A DNA stretch of 56,405 bases from Sphaerospermopsis sp. SIO1G1 (lineage in GTDB: Bacteria; Cyanobacteriota; Cyanobacteriia; Cyanobacteriales; Nostocaceae): positions 1 through 56,405 of the forward strand of contig JAAHFX010000016.1 in the NCBI GenBank assembly GCA_010672785.1. The letters run 5' to 3'. The translations under genes and the position numbers were made by a program. The notes under the pieces are model-generated. The model was not told where the DNA came from and did no database searches. It saw only the letters and a list, made by a program, of their open reading frames with translations. This document shows, piece after piece, positions 47,010 to 54,645 of this stretch (position 1 is its first letter; each line of letters opens with the position of its first letter).

Positions 47010-47396
47010 TGACTTATGTAACTCCCCTTAGACCAATGAAAAAACTACTGCTTCAAAAATGGTGACATGAATTTTCGCTGCGGATGTGTTATTTTTATCA
47101 AAATTTTGCCTGTTTAAATTCAGTAAAAACTAAGATTCACAAGAGTTTTACATGGCAGTAAAAAAAAATAGTGTTATTATGGTAGTCATAATCACTATTA
47201 TGTATACAGAATATAAGAGATGCGAACCAGCTAAATGTACCAAATATCAAGATATATGAAGATATCCAATACCACTTCCATTCACAGGTTTATCTATCTA
47301 GTGCTGCTAAACTGAGGTTAAACAGGACTTGTTAATAGAATCATTTAATGTATACACCAAAACACGAATGTAAAGTACATCAAAAGGATTAGCGGT
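47010..47396. promoter_or_regulatory. 387-bp divergent promoter region of hmpA and hmpF
   Basis: AT-rich and without a coding frame. It must hold the promoters of hmpA (minus) and hmpF (plus). In Nostoc punctiforme hmp expression depends on the hormogonium sigma factor cascade; I did not find a binding box I could defend by eye. hmpF has a plausible AAAAGGA ribosome-binding site at 47383-47389. Confidence 0.5.
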
Positions 47397-49157
47397 GTGC
47401 TGTATTTAGCAGAAGTACAAAAACAAAGAGGCGGTTTGTTAAGCGGCGGTTCTAGAACCGAACTCAAATTGCTGGCTTGTCAACGTAGTGATCAAAACTG
47501 GAATAATGTGTCTGAAGAAATCATTCCTGCTGAAGAAGCTGGCAAGTTGAATGATGGCGCACTCGTATTGGTAGAATTGAGTCCTAACCGCCAAGTGCAG
47601 CGGATTCAAGAAGCAGGAAGACCACTGGTTAATATTTTGCAGAATTTTTCTCGTCAAGTGGAAAAGTTCAAGCTCAAAGAAGATGAAATAGATCAGTGGA
47701 AACAGTCGTTGATGTTCCAAGTCCAAGAGCTGAATAGGCGTGAAATGGATATGGAATCACGATGGGAACAACTGCAAGACGTAGAAGGTGAAGTTGAACG
47801 TTTAGAACAACAGAAACAAGAAGTTGAGTCCTCCCGTGAGGAAATTGAACAACTTAAAGCAGATGTTGAACGCAAAAATCAAGAGCTTGAAGGAGCTTGG
47901 GAGCATTTAAGGGGGGAAGAAAGCCGTCTGGAGGAATTGAAAGCTGATGCAGCTAAAGGAGCAGTTTTAGATGAGCAGCAAAGTACCCAGATAGTAAGTT
48001 TATTAGATAGGTTATCTAATGAGGTAAGTGCGACTGGAACTGTACAGGATCAATTAAATCTTGTATTTGAACTTGTAGAGAAACAACAAGATTTTATTAA
48101 CCCACATTGGCAAAAACTGGAGTCAGAGCAGAATTTAGCTCAACAACAGCAAGGGGAAATAGAACAGCTGTCTCAAACCCTGAGCGATCGCCAATCTGAG
48201 TTACAACAGTTGCAAAGTTCTTTAGAGAAAAAAATCTCCCAGTTACAACTAATTCAGTTCCAACTCAATAGCAAACGCGAATTTTCCCAACTATTAGAAC
48301 AGCAACAACGAAACCAAGAGAACTTATCTCAAAATGGTCAGGTTTTGGTAGAAATGCTGGGAAGTATCGAATCTGAGCCTCATGTAGATGTGGAAGATCT
48401 GGAAAAGTTGCCATTGGAAGAATTACAAAAACTTGTTAACGACTTGCAGAAAAAACTAGATATAGATTCTAGTTTTGTGCAGGATCAAGAACAAGAACTC
48501 GACCTCAAAAGTGAAGGTATCAAAGAACTAGAGGCTAAAATCGCAGCAGCATCTACGGAGGAAAAGGAACGCTTACAGCTAGAATTAGCTGAAGAGAATG
48601 ACCTCTATCAAATGCTGAACAGAAGTTTAAAGCCGCAACGTAATAGCTTACTTAAGCAGGAGAAAGTTTTTAAGGAACATCAAAATATACTACTACAAAG
48701 ACAAGGACAGTCTGTTCAAAGAACAGTAGGAGATTATACTGTTGAGATTAAATCTATTATTTCTGAAATTGAACAACAAAAAGAAAAAGATGCTCAAGAG
48801 TTGCAAAAGCTAGAAACTGATGTTCAACAACTGAATGAGGAAATTGCAGCCAAGCAACAGGAAATTGATCAACAAACTGATGAGTTAGAGTCTCAACGTC
48901 AAGAACTCAAATCATTGGAAGAACAGTTGTTTAACTTACAAATAGCAAAAGCTGAATGTTCTGGTAAGGTCAGTTTTTATCAAGAAACATTACAACCTAT
49001 TCAAGACTGTTTGGATGGGGTGCAGTGTCAGCTGACAGAGATTTCTGATTCCTTAAATGATGCACAAACTACAGGTGATTCTCAAATTCAGGCTATTACA
49101 GAAATGCGTGAGACTCTCCAAAGTTTGATTTCTGCAACGGAATTACTGGCATCCTAG
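47397..49157 (+). CDS. hmpF: HmpF, coiled-coil pilus motility taxis protein
   Basis: A 586-aa protein from GTG 47397. Residues 1-95 form the conserved globular start (YLAEVQKQRGGLLSGGSRTEL, LNDGALVLVELSPNRQVQRIQ). Nearly all of the rest, 95-575, is coiled coil rich in Glu and Gln (QEVESSREEIEQLKADVERK as an example). In Nostoc punctiforme HmpF localises to the leading poles of cells in hormogonia and switches type IV pilus activity for directional movement. The divergent position next to hmpA and the full hmpA-E set confirm the identity. A terminator shared with tilS follows. Confidence 0.93.
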   Translation: MLYLAEVQKQRGGLLSGGSRTELKLLACQRSDQNWNNVSEEIIPAEEAGKLNDGALVLVELSPNRQVQRIQEAGRPLVNILQNFSRQVEKFKLKEDEIDQWKQSLMFQVQELNRREMDMESRWEQLQDVEGEVERLEQQKQEVESSREEIEQLKADVERKNQELEGAWEHLRGEESRLEELKADAAKGAVLDEQQSTQIVSLLDRLSNEVSATGTVQDQLNLVFELVEKQQDFINPHWQKLESEQNLAQQQQGEIEQLSQTLSDRQSELQQLQSSLEKKISQLQLIQFQLNSKREFSQLLEQQQRNQENLSQNGQVLVEMLGSIESEPHVDVEDLEKLPLEELQKLVNDLQKKLDIDSSFVQDQEQELDLKSEGIKELEAKIAAASTEEKERLQLELAEENDLYQMLNRSLKPQRNSLLKQEKVFKEHQNILLQRQGQSVQRTVGDYTVEIKSIISEIEQQKEKDAQELQKLETDVQQLNEEIAAKQQEIDQQTDELESQRQELKSLEEQLFNLQIAKAECSGKVSFYQETLQPIQDCLDGVQCQLTEISDSLNDAQTTGDSQIQAITEMRETLQSLISATELLAS

Positions 49158-49164
49158 AGAAGAT

Positions 49165-49192
49165 GAGGTGTTATCTTGTCACCTCTTTTTTT
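49165..49192. terminator. rho-independent terminator between hmpF and tilS
   Basis: GAGGTG (49165-49170) and CACCTC (49180-49185) form a stem followed by seven T on the plus strand. It lies 7 bases after hmpF and touches the tilS stop, so it mainly serves hmpF. Confidence 0.8.
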
Positions 49193-50168
49193 ACTGTTGG
49201 ATCAATATCCATTCACCTTCAACTCTGGCGATCGCTCCTCCCGGAAAAGGATCGGTTTGGGAGCGGTTGGGAGCAGTTATTAAAGCTGTGATTTTTTCAA
49301 TATGTTCAAAATTAGGAGCATCCGTTAATATCTCTAACAGTATCTGACGCATAACCCGACGCTGCAAAGCTAGGGGTTGTTTTTTAAGAAGATGACGATT
49401 TACTCGTAGATCACCTTTTTCCCCCTTTCCTGAAGCTTCTAACCGTAATTGGTGAGATATTTGTTCTAGATACTCCACCTCAGCTTGTAACAGTTCTGCT
49501 GTTTGTGCTAAATGAGATTCGACTTGGGGATTAAAATTAGCTTTTAAATACGGTAATAGTTGATTACGAATACGATTACGAGCATACTGTAGATCCTGAT
49601 TTGTTGAGTCTTCCCAAATTGGTAAATTAAAGTCTTGGCAGTATTCGCCTGTTTGATGGCGCGTTACTTCTAAAAGTGGGCGTACTAACATAATTTTGTC
49701 AGTTAGTTGACGTTGCCAAGTTAAAGCTTGTAAACCATCAGCACCAGTACCACGCATTAAATTGTAAAGCAAAGTCTCGGCGCGATCGCTAGAAGTATGT
49801 CCTGTGACAATATAATCATAGTTATTAATCTGAGCAATACTCGTTAAAGACTGATAACGCCAACCTCTGGCAGCAGCTTCACTGTTAATAGGGTTTGTAG
49901 CAGTTTTCAAATAAAAAGGGACATTCCAACTGTGTGCTAAACTTTTGACATGATTAGCATTAGCTAAAGAGTCTTCCCGCCAACAATGATCACAATGGGC
50001 GATCGCTAAATTCCATGACCATTTTGGTTGTAAGTCTAATAATAATTTAATTAAGCATAAAGAGTCTTGACCACCAGAAACAGCAACTAATATGTTTGCA
50101 TGAGGTTGAAATAAATTGCGGGCGCGGATGGTACGATGTATTTGAGCATGAAGTTGAGTCCAGGTCAT
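49191..50168 (-). CDS. tilS: tRNA(Ile)-lysidine synthase
   Basis: A 325-aa PP-loop ATPase that converts C34 of tRNA-Ile(CAT) to lysidine so that it reads AUA. The P-loop is SGGQDS at about 31-36, followed by HCDHCWREDS and TGHTSSDRAETLLYNLMRGTG, all typical. The protein ends after the core and middle domains and lacks the C-terminal tRNA-binding domain of enteric TilS, as usual for short cyanobacterial forms. It is monocistronic and faces hmpF. Confidence 0.95.
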   Translation of the reverse strand: MTWTQLHAQIHRTIRARNLFQPHANILVAVSGGQDSLCLIKLLLDLQPKWSWNLAIAHCDHCWREDSLANANHVKSLAHSWNVPFYLKTATNPINSEAAARGWRYQSLTSIAQINNYDYIVTGHTSSDRAETLLYNLMRGTGADGLQALTWQRQLTDKIMLVRPLLEVTRHQTGEYCQDFNLPIWEDSTNQDLQYARNRIRNQLLPYLKANFNPQVESHLAQTAELLQAEVEYLEQISHQLRLEASGKGEKGDLRVNRHLLKKQPLALQRRVMRQILLEILTDAPNFEHIEKITALITAPNRSQTDPFPGGAIARVEGEWILIQQ

Positions 50169-50222
50169 CGGATTGAACTGATGGTTTTTAATTAATTAGG
50201 GCTTGCTAAAAAAGTAATTGTT

Positions 50223-50340
50223 TAACAGTGAACAGTGATAACTGATAACTGATAACTGATAACTGATAACTGATAACTGATAACTGATAACTGATAACTG
50301 ATAACTGATAACTGACAACTGATAACTGACAACTGATAAT
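50223..50340. repeat. heptad tandem repeat AACTGAT, about 16 copies
   Basis: A continuous array of 7-bp AACTGAT units with a few AACTGAC variants, upstream of tilS. On the other strand it reads ATCAGTT, the same heptad as in the array at 54382-54545. Open frames across it are artefacts. Confidence 0.97.
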
Positions 50341-50413
50341 TAGGTTTTGCTGAATAAGTGTGTAAAAATTATTATGCGGACATGATATGATCAATTTAGG
50401 TTTAGTAGTTCAA

Positions 50414-50725
50414 TTATACGGTTTTTTGCTTTGGCTGTAAGTTATTATTAACTGCTGATTTTTGGTTTGTTGTTACTTCTGGGCAAAATTCTATACCTAT
50501 TCGGATTTTACCTTTCTGCCAAGTATTACCAGGTCTAAGTACTTTAGCTTCAATACCTGCACTAAAAAACTTAGCATCATTTTTATGTGTGCAGCCTACG
50601 TGTTTTTGTAGTATTTCGATAATTTCTGTGACTGTAAAAGTTTTAGAGACTTCTAGTCTTTCAAAGTTCCCAGGATGAACGGAAATTACGTCTTCTGAGT
50701 CTAGTCTCAAAAATTGATTACTCAT
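50414..50725 (-). CDS. KGK-domain protein
   Basis: A 103-aa cytoplasmic protein with FTVTEIIEILQKHVG in the middle and WQKGKIRIGIEFCPE near residue 70-84, the hallmark of the KGK family, found in many copies in filamentous cyanobacteria. The function is unknown. The last 18 residues are a polar tail. No operon partner is near; it is flanked by repeats on both sides. Confidence 0.85.
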   Translation of the reverse strand: MSNQFLRLDSEDVISVHPGNFERLEVSKTFTVTEIIEILQKHVGCTHKNDAKFFSAGIEAKVLRPGNTWQKGKIRIGIEFCPEVTTNQKSAVNNNLQPKQKTV

Positions 50726-50843
50726 ATTGCTAAATTTATGATTTCCTTGAGCAAAGTATATTTCAGTATACTGTGTTTATTACTGGTATCAGGAAACTGC
50801 ATTATATATAGGGGTTGCTGAAAAAGTCTTGTCGAGAAGATTA

Positions 50844-50864
50844 GGAGTCAGGAGTCAGGAGTCA
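50844..50864. repeat. heptad tandem repeat GGAGTCA, 3 copies
   Basis: Three exact GGAGTCA units just left of the family 1 element. Confidence 0.9.
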
Positions 50865-50873
50865 GAAGAAGAT

Positions 50874-50966
50874 AGGACTTACACACAAGCTATGGAATAA
50901 TCAAACCGCAGAGACACAGAGAACACAGAGGTATGAGGGTGACAAGAGATATTTTGCGTAAGTACT
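50874..50966. mobile_element. 93-bp MITE-like element (family 1, copy 2)
   Basis: AGGACTTACACA at the left end and TGCGTAAGTACT at the right end are inverted with two mismatches. The interior shares ACCGCAGAGACACAGAGAACA-like and GAGATATTTTGCGTAAGT with copies at 7000 and 52005. Confidence 0.75.
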
Positions 50967-50982
50967 AGAAGAATGAAAAACT

Positions 50983-51089
50983 TACAGCAAATTCGAGGTT
51001 AATGAGGTACAGTCTCAAAAATTAAACTTTTGTGGGATGGGCCGGACAGCCCGTCACTAGTGTACCTCACCAAGATGAAATCTGCTGTA
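50983..51089 (+). mobile_element. 107-bp MITE-like element (family 2, copy 2)
   Basis: TACAGCAAATTCG (50983-50995) is inverted near-perfectly as GAAATCTGCTGTA (51077-51089). Inner arms TGAGGTAC (51003-51010) and GTACCTCA (51062-51069) also pair. The core GGGCCGGACAGCCCG matches the reverse complement of 34045-34151. Confidence 0.82.
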
Positions 51090-51117
51090 TTTTCACTCTC
51101 TCCAAGTCGAAAAAGTA

Positions 51118-51193
51118 CCAGCTTTCATAACCTGGGAACTCGAAAACCTTACATTTAATTCCTTCCTGCTGAAGGGAAAAATTATTGTTCCCT
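51118..51193 (+). repeat. dispersed repeat family 3, copy 2
   Basis: CCAGCTTTCATAACCTGGG, then AACTCGAAAACCTTACATTTA and GGGAAAAATTATTGTTCC, follow the same order as 26589-26657. Confidence 0.65.
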
Positions 51194-51205
51194 AGTTTCC
51201 ACAGA

Positions 51206-51943
51206 TTACTTTTTCATCACATCTGTATTCATTAACTTATCCCAAAACCGGAAATAAAGACCATAGTTACAATTAAACTTATGATGATGGAGAGTATGAT
51301 GGGTGGGTGTGATCCAATATTGATTCCAAAAACCACGCATCCAGGAACGGGGATAAACTTCATAACCTGTGTGGTTAATGACTCCAAATATGGTCATTAA
51401 TATTAATAAAAATACTAGCATACTAATGTGAATGGGAATAAGAAATAATAGAATAGGAATAATAATTGCTTGGAGAAAACTTTCTAGTGGATCGAAACAA
51501 AAAGATGTCCAAGGTGTAGGATTGATAGATTCATGATGTACTTTATGAAATCGCCTATATATTTGCGGAGTATGTAACCATAAATGAGTCCAATAAAAGT
51601 AAGTATCATGGAGAAATAAGTAGATAAATAAACTGATTGGTATATATAACCAGCCATGTTCTAAAGGATTGAGATAAACTTTGGTATATCCAGCTTCGAT
51701 AATTTCCATCATTAAAGCAACAATGGGAGCAAAAATCAAACAAGATAAAATAGACCATTTAATTTCGGTTTTGATTTTTTGCTTGTGTCTATCAAGATTT
51801 TGTAAGCGGCGTTTTTCCCAAGATTGGGGACGATGAACCCACAAAAACCAATATAGTATCGAGGATACAGTTAAATACCTGAATGAAAGGGTGAAGAATA
51901 TGAATAATGAGAAAATCAAAAATTCAGTGATGATGGGCAGCAT
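51206..51943 (-). CDS. fatty acid hydroxylase/sterol desaturase family membrane enzyme
   Basis: A 245-aa integral membrane protein with the eight-histidine di-iron pattern: HDTYFYWTH near 112-120, HKVHH near 140-144, NHTGYEVYP near 190 and THHTLHHH near 214-221. Four hydrophobic segments surround these motifs. Family members hydroxylate or desaturate lipids, sterols or carotenoids; in cyanobacteria some act on carotenoids, others on unknown lipids, and the substrate cannot be read from sequence. The gene is alone, with repeat-filled DNA on both sides. Confidence 0.9.
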   Translation of the reverse strand: MLPIITEFLIFSLFIFFTLSFRYLTVSSILYWFLWVHRPQSWEKRRLQNLDRHKQKIKTEIKWSILSCLIFAPIVALMMEIIEAGYTKVYLNPLEHGWLYIPISLFIYLFLHDTYFYWTHLWLHTPQIYRRFHKVHHESINPTPWTSFCFDPLESFLQAIIIPILLFLIPIHISMLVFLLILMTIFGVINHTGYEVYPRSWMRGFWNQYWITPTHHTLHHHKFNCNYGLYFRFWDKLMNTDVMKK

Positions 51944-52004
51944 AAAATAAATGTAAGTTTTTTCTAAAATTAAAATTACTCCAGATAGTTTAGAATAAAA
52001 ACCA

Positions 52005-52096
52005 GCACTTACACGGAAGTTACGGAAGAATAAACCACGAAGGGCACAAAGGACACGAAGGTAAGAGGTTTTGAGAGATATTTTGCGTAAGTTCTA
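52005..52096. mobile_element. 92-bp MITE-like element (family 1, copy 3)
   Basis: AGCACTTACACG at the left and TGCGTAAGTTCT at the right are imperfect inverted repeats. The interior GAAGTTACGGAAGAATAAA and CCACGAAGG match copy 1 at 7000-7086 closely. Confidence 0.8.
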
Positions 52097-52180
52097 AAAA
52101 TGTGTCTTGTTGTATACTTATTTTTACTATTACCTACAGTGTTTTCAGGTTTATTTAGCAAACCTTACTGATAGTGAAAA

Positions 52181-52207
52181 ATAAAAAACCCTTTCGTTAG
52201 AAAGGGT
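52181..52207 (-). terminator. rho-independent terminator of ccsA
   Basis: ACCCTTTC (52188-52195), loop GTTA, GAAAGGGT (52200-52207). On the minus strand the stem is followed by TTTTTTAT (complement of 52181-52187), 59 bases after the ccsA stop. Confidence 0.88.
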
Positions 52208-52265
52208 AAGGTATTGATTATCTCAATTCTGTATCAAGACAAGCCTAATTTTGAGATGGCTATGA

Positions 52266-53312
52266 TTAGAAAAACCAACCGTAGGAATGTAAACCTTTAC
52301 CTAAGAGGTTGACACCTAAATAACAGATCCAAACGACTACAAAACCACCAGCGGCTAAAATTGCAGGTTTTCTACCTTGCCAACCGCGTGTTATTCTGGC
52401 GTGGAGGTAGGCTGCAAAAACTAACCAAGTAATTAAAGCCCAAGTTTCTTTGGGATCCCAACTCCAATAAGAACCCCATGCTTCATTGGCCCAAACACCA
52501 CCGGCGATGATCCCAATTGTGAGGAGGGGAAAACCTAAACCGATGACGCGGTAGCTAACGTTATCTAGGGTTTCTGCTAGGGTGAGACGTTGGGGGGAGA
52601 GGGTTTCTGTGGTAAGAGTGGGGTTGGTTGTAACTACATCTAAAACCGCAGTTCCGTTACCATTGTTACTGGTTTCTAATCTGGAAAAACCGTTATCTTC
52701 CGCAGACATGGAGGGTTGGGTGACTAATTCTCCCGACTTAATGAGTTTGTAACCATTGCTGCGATAACCACCATTCCCGAAAGAACTACCTTGTAATTGA
52801 ATATTTTGGCCACGAGTGACAATTAAAAAAGCGATCGCTAATAGAGAACCTACCATTAAGGCCGAATAACTCAACATCATCACACTGACGTGCATCATTA
52901 ACCAGTTAGACTTTAAAGCTGGTACTAATGGTTCAGAAAGCTGCATTTGGGATGGTAAAGTTAAGGTAGCAAAGGCTGTAATTCCCATTGCTACAGGTGC
53001 AGTTACCACTCCAACTAACTTACTACGACTGGTATTTTCAGCAATGAGGTGGATAGCTGTAATACCCCAAGTCAGGAAAAATAGAGATTCATAAAGATTG
53101 CTGAGGGGGAAATAACCCGCTTCTATCCATCTCGCACCCAAAAGAGTACCAATACATAAATTTGCGATCGCCATTCCTGCTGTTCCTAAAGCCGCAGTTG
53201 CTGATAAACTCGGAAAAGCAGCCCCTACCCAGTAAATCAGCATTGTGCAGAACAAAACAGCAAAAGAGGCATTATCTAACCAATTCTGGAGTACAACCAG
53301 ATTCATAAACAC
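52266..53312 (-). CDS. ccsA: system II cytochrome c biogenesis protein (CcsA; called CcsB/ResC in other bacteria)
   Basis: A 348-aa membrane protein that, with its Ccs1 partner, delivers haem to the periplasmic side and attaches it to apocytochromes c. The WWD haem-handling motif reads WGSYWSWDPKETW near 285, and conserved histidines stand in MMHVSVM near 140, in LHARI after the motif and in LHSYGWF at the C-terminus. Eight hydrophobic segments are visible. Residues 175-250 form a hydrophilic insertion between helices, variable in this family. The partner Ccs1 is not in the window. Confidence 0.93.
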   Translation of the reverse strand: MFMNLVVLQNWLDNASFAVLFCTMLIYWVGAAFPSLSATAALGTAGMAIANLCIGTLLGARWIEAGYFPLSNLYESLFFLTWGITAIHLIAENTSRSKLVGVVTAPVAMGITAFATLTLPSQMQLSEPLVPALKSNWLMMHVSVMMLSYSALMVGSLLAIAFLIVTRGQNIQLQGSSFGNGGYRSNGYKLIKSGELVTQPSMSAEDNGFSRLETSNNGNGTAVLDVVTTNPTLTTETLSPQRLTLAETLDNVSYRVIGLGFPLLTIGIIAGGVWANEAWGSYWSWDPKETWALITWLVFAAYLHARITRGWQGRKPAILAAGGFVVVWICYLGVNLLGKGLHSYGWFF

Positions 53313-53393
53313 TTCTCCGCTACAAAAAAGCCAAATAAAGGGTCAAAACCACGATTAAGACCCATTTAGAAGATTAATCTTATTTCCTACAAC

Positions 53394-54347
53394 TTAACAA
53401 TAACCGATTAATTTGCCATCATTCCATTCCAAGGTATCACCGATAGAGTCACCGTTATGATAAGCTGCAAGTAAGACTTCACAGGTCTTTCCATAGGATA
53501 TAACACCATTAGCATCTAGGGCGATCGCTCCCAAATCTCTTTGGTTTTTGTTGGCTTCAGTGAATGATTTCAGCATAGCTTCTTGTAAAGACATTCCATC
53601 ACTGACACGGATGACAATTTTTGCGGCTAAACACTCATCAATAATATCTTCACCAATACCTGTACAACTCACTCCAGCATATTGAGTCGCATAGTTACCT
53701 GCTGGCATGGCTGAGTCACTAACTCTACCAATTCTCTCAAAACCCTTACCTCCAGTGGAAGTACCAGCTGCTAATTTCCCTGTACCATCTAAAGCGACGA
53801 CACCAATTGTACCCCGACCGGCTTCAGAATTTTTCGCCATTTCTGGTTCTGCAACTACTCCGGCCATGGTTTTGTTAAAGTTCTCTTCTCTTTCCTGTAT
53901 CCACTCATGGAGACGTAAATCTGTGAGAGCATTATGGGTAGGAATTTGTAATTCTCTGGCCAACTCCGCTGCACCATAGTCAGACAATACCCGATCTGAA
54001 GAACTTTGTAGAAATAAAGCCATGTCAATGGGGTTTTTTACCCGTGCTACATTGATAACACCGCTGAAATGTCCTGAATTTCCATCCATCAGCGAAGCAC
54101 TCATACGAATTTGCCCATCAGACTGTAACACTGAACCAGTACCAGCATTAAAACGGGGGTTATCTTCTAATAATTGACAACCTTTAACTACTGCATCAGC
54201 AGAACTACCACCATTGAGCAAAAGTGAATACACTTCTTCAACAATTTCAGTTAAAGAACTACGAACTGCAACTAACCCTCCTTTACCTTGGAGAGAACTA
54301 CCAGCGCCACCATGAATAATTAGTTTAGGTTGTACTTGTAATGCCAT
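53394..54347 (-). CDS. isoaspartyl peptidase/L-asparaginase (Ntn hydrolase)
   Basis: A 317-aa plant-type asparaginase precursor. Autocleavage is expected before Thr180 in AGRGTIGVVALD, making the nucleophile; GRVSDSAMPAGNYA and TGIGEDII in the beta subunit bind substrate, and HGGAGS is near the N-terminus. The enzyme removes isoaspartyl residues from dipeptides, and in cyanobacteria it also processes beta-aspartyl-arginine from cyanophycin breakdown, which matters in nitrogen-storing species. It is divergent from purH, with a heptad array between. Confidence 0.93.
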   Translation of the reverse strand: MALQVQPKLIIHGGAGSSLQGKGGLVAVRSSLTEIVEEVYSLLLNGGSSADAVVKGCQLLEDNPRFNAGTGSVLQSDGQIRMSASLMDGNSGHFSGVINVARVKNPIDMALFLQSSSDRVLSDYGAAELARELQIPTHNALTDLRLHEWIQEREENFNKTMAGVVAEPEMAKNSEAGRGTIGVVALDGTGKLAAGTSTGGKGFERIGRVSDSAMPAGNYATQYAGVSCTGIGEDIIDECLAAKIVIRVSDGMSLQEAMLKSFTEANKNQRDLGAIALDANGVISYGKTCEVLLAAYHNGDSIGDTLEWNDGKLIGYC

Positions 54348-54381
54348 ATGATTTGAGGTTTTACGATGATGACTGATTTTA

Positions 54382-54603
54382 TCAGTTGTCAGTTATTCAG
54401 TTATCAGTTGTCAGTTGTCAGTTAGCAGTTGTCAGTTAGCAGTTGTCAGTTGTCAGTTGTCAGTTATCAGTTATCAGTTGTCAGTTGTCAGTTGTCAGTT
54501 GTCAGTTGTCAGTTATCAGTTGTCAGTTGTCAGTTAGCAGTTGTCACTGTTCACTGTTCACTGTTCACTGTTTACTGTTTACTGTTCACTGTTTACTGTT
54601 TAC
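54382..54603. repeat. heptad tandem repeats between asparaginase and purH
   Basis: The first part (to about 54545) is CAGTTGT/CAGTTAT/CAGTTAG units; the second part (54546-54603) is CTGTTCA/CTGTTTA units. In total about 30 copies of 7 bp with point variants. Any open frame here only translates the repeat. Confidence 0.97.
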
Positions 54604-54645
54604 AGGTACAATATTTTTCTACTTGTCACTGGAATTGAGGGAATT

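Larger units (their letters stand above)
50726..51205. other. 480-bp gene-free region packed with repeats
   Basis: Holds, in order, a GGAGTCA heptad run (50844-50864), a family 1 MITE (50874-50966), a family 2 element (50983-51089) and a copy of repeat family 3 (51118-51193). Almost every base from 50844 to 51193 belongs to a repeat. Confidence 0.8.
51944..52265. other. 322-bp gap with MITE and terminator
   Basis: Contains a family 1 element (52005-52096) and the ccsA terminator (52181-52207). No coding frame seen. Confidence 0.7.

Noticed and set aside
50206..50394. 62-residue open frame upstream of tilS
   Set aside because: It is a translation of the AACTGAT array with no independent coding sign.
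54382..54603. Possible CRISPR array
   Set aside because: Units are 7 bp with no spacers, and no cas gene is in the window; it is a simple tandem repeat. The same applies to 50223-50340 and 56313-56405.
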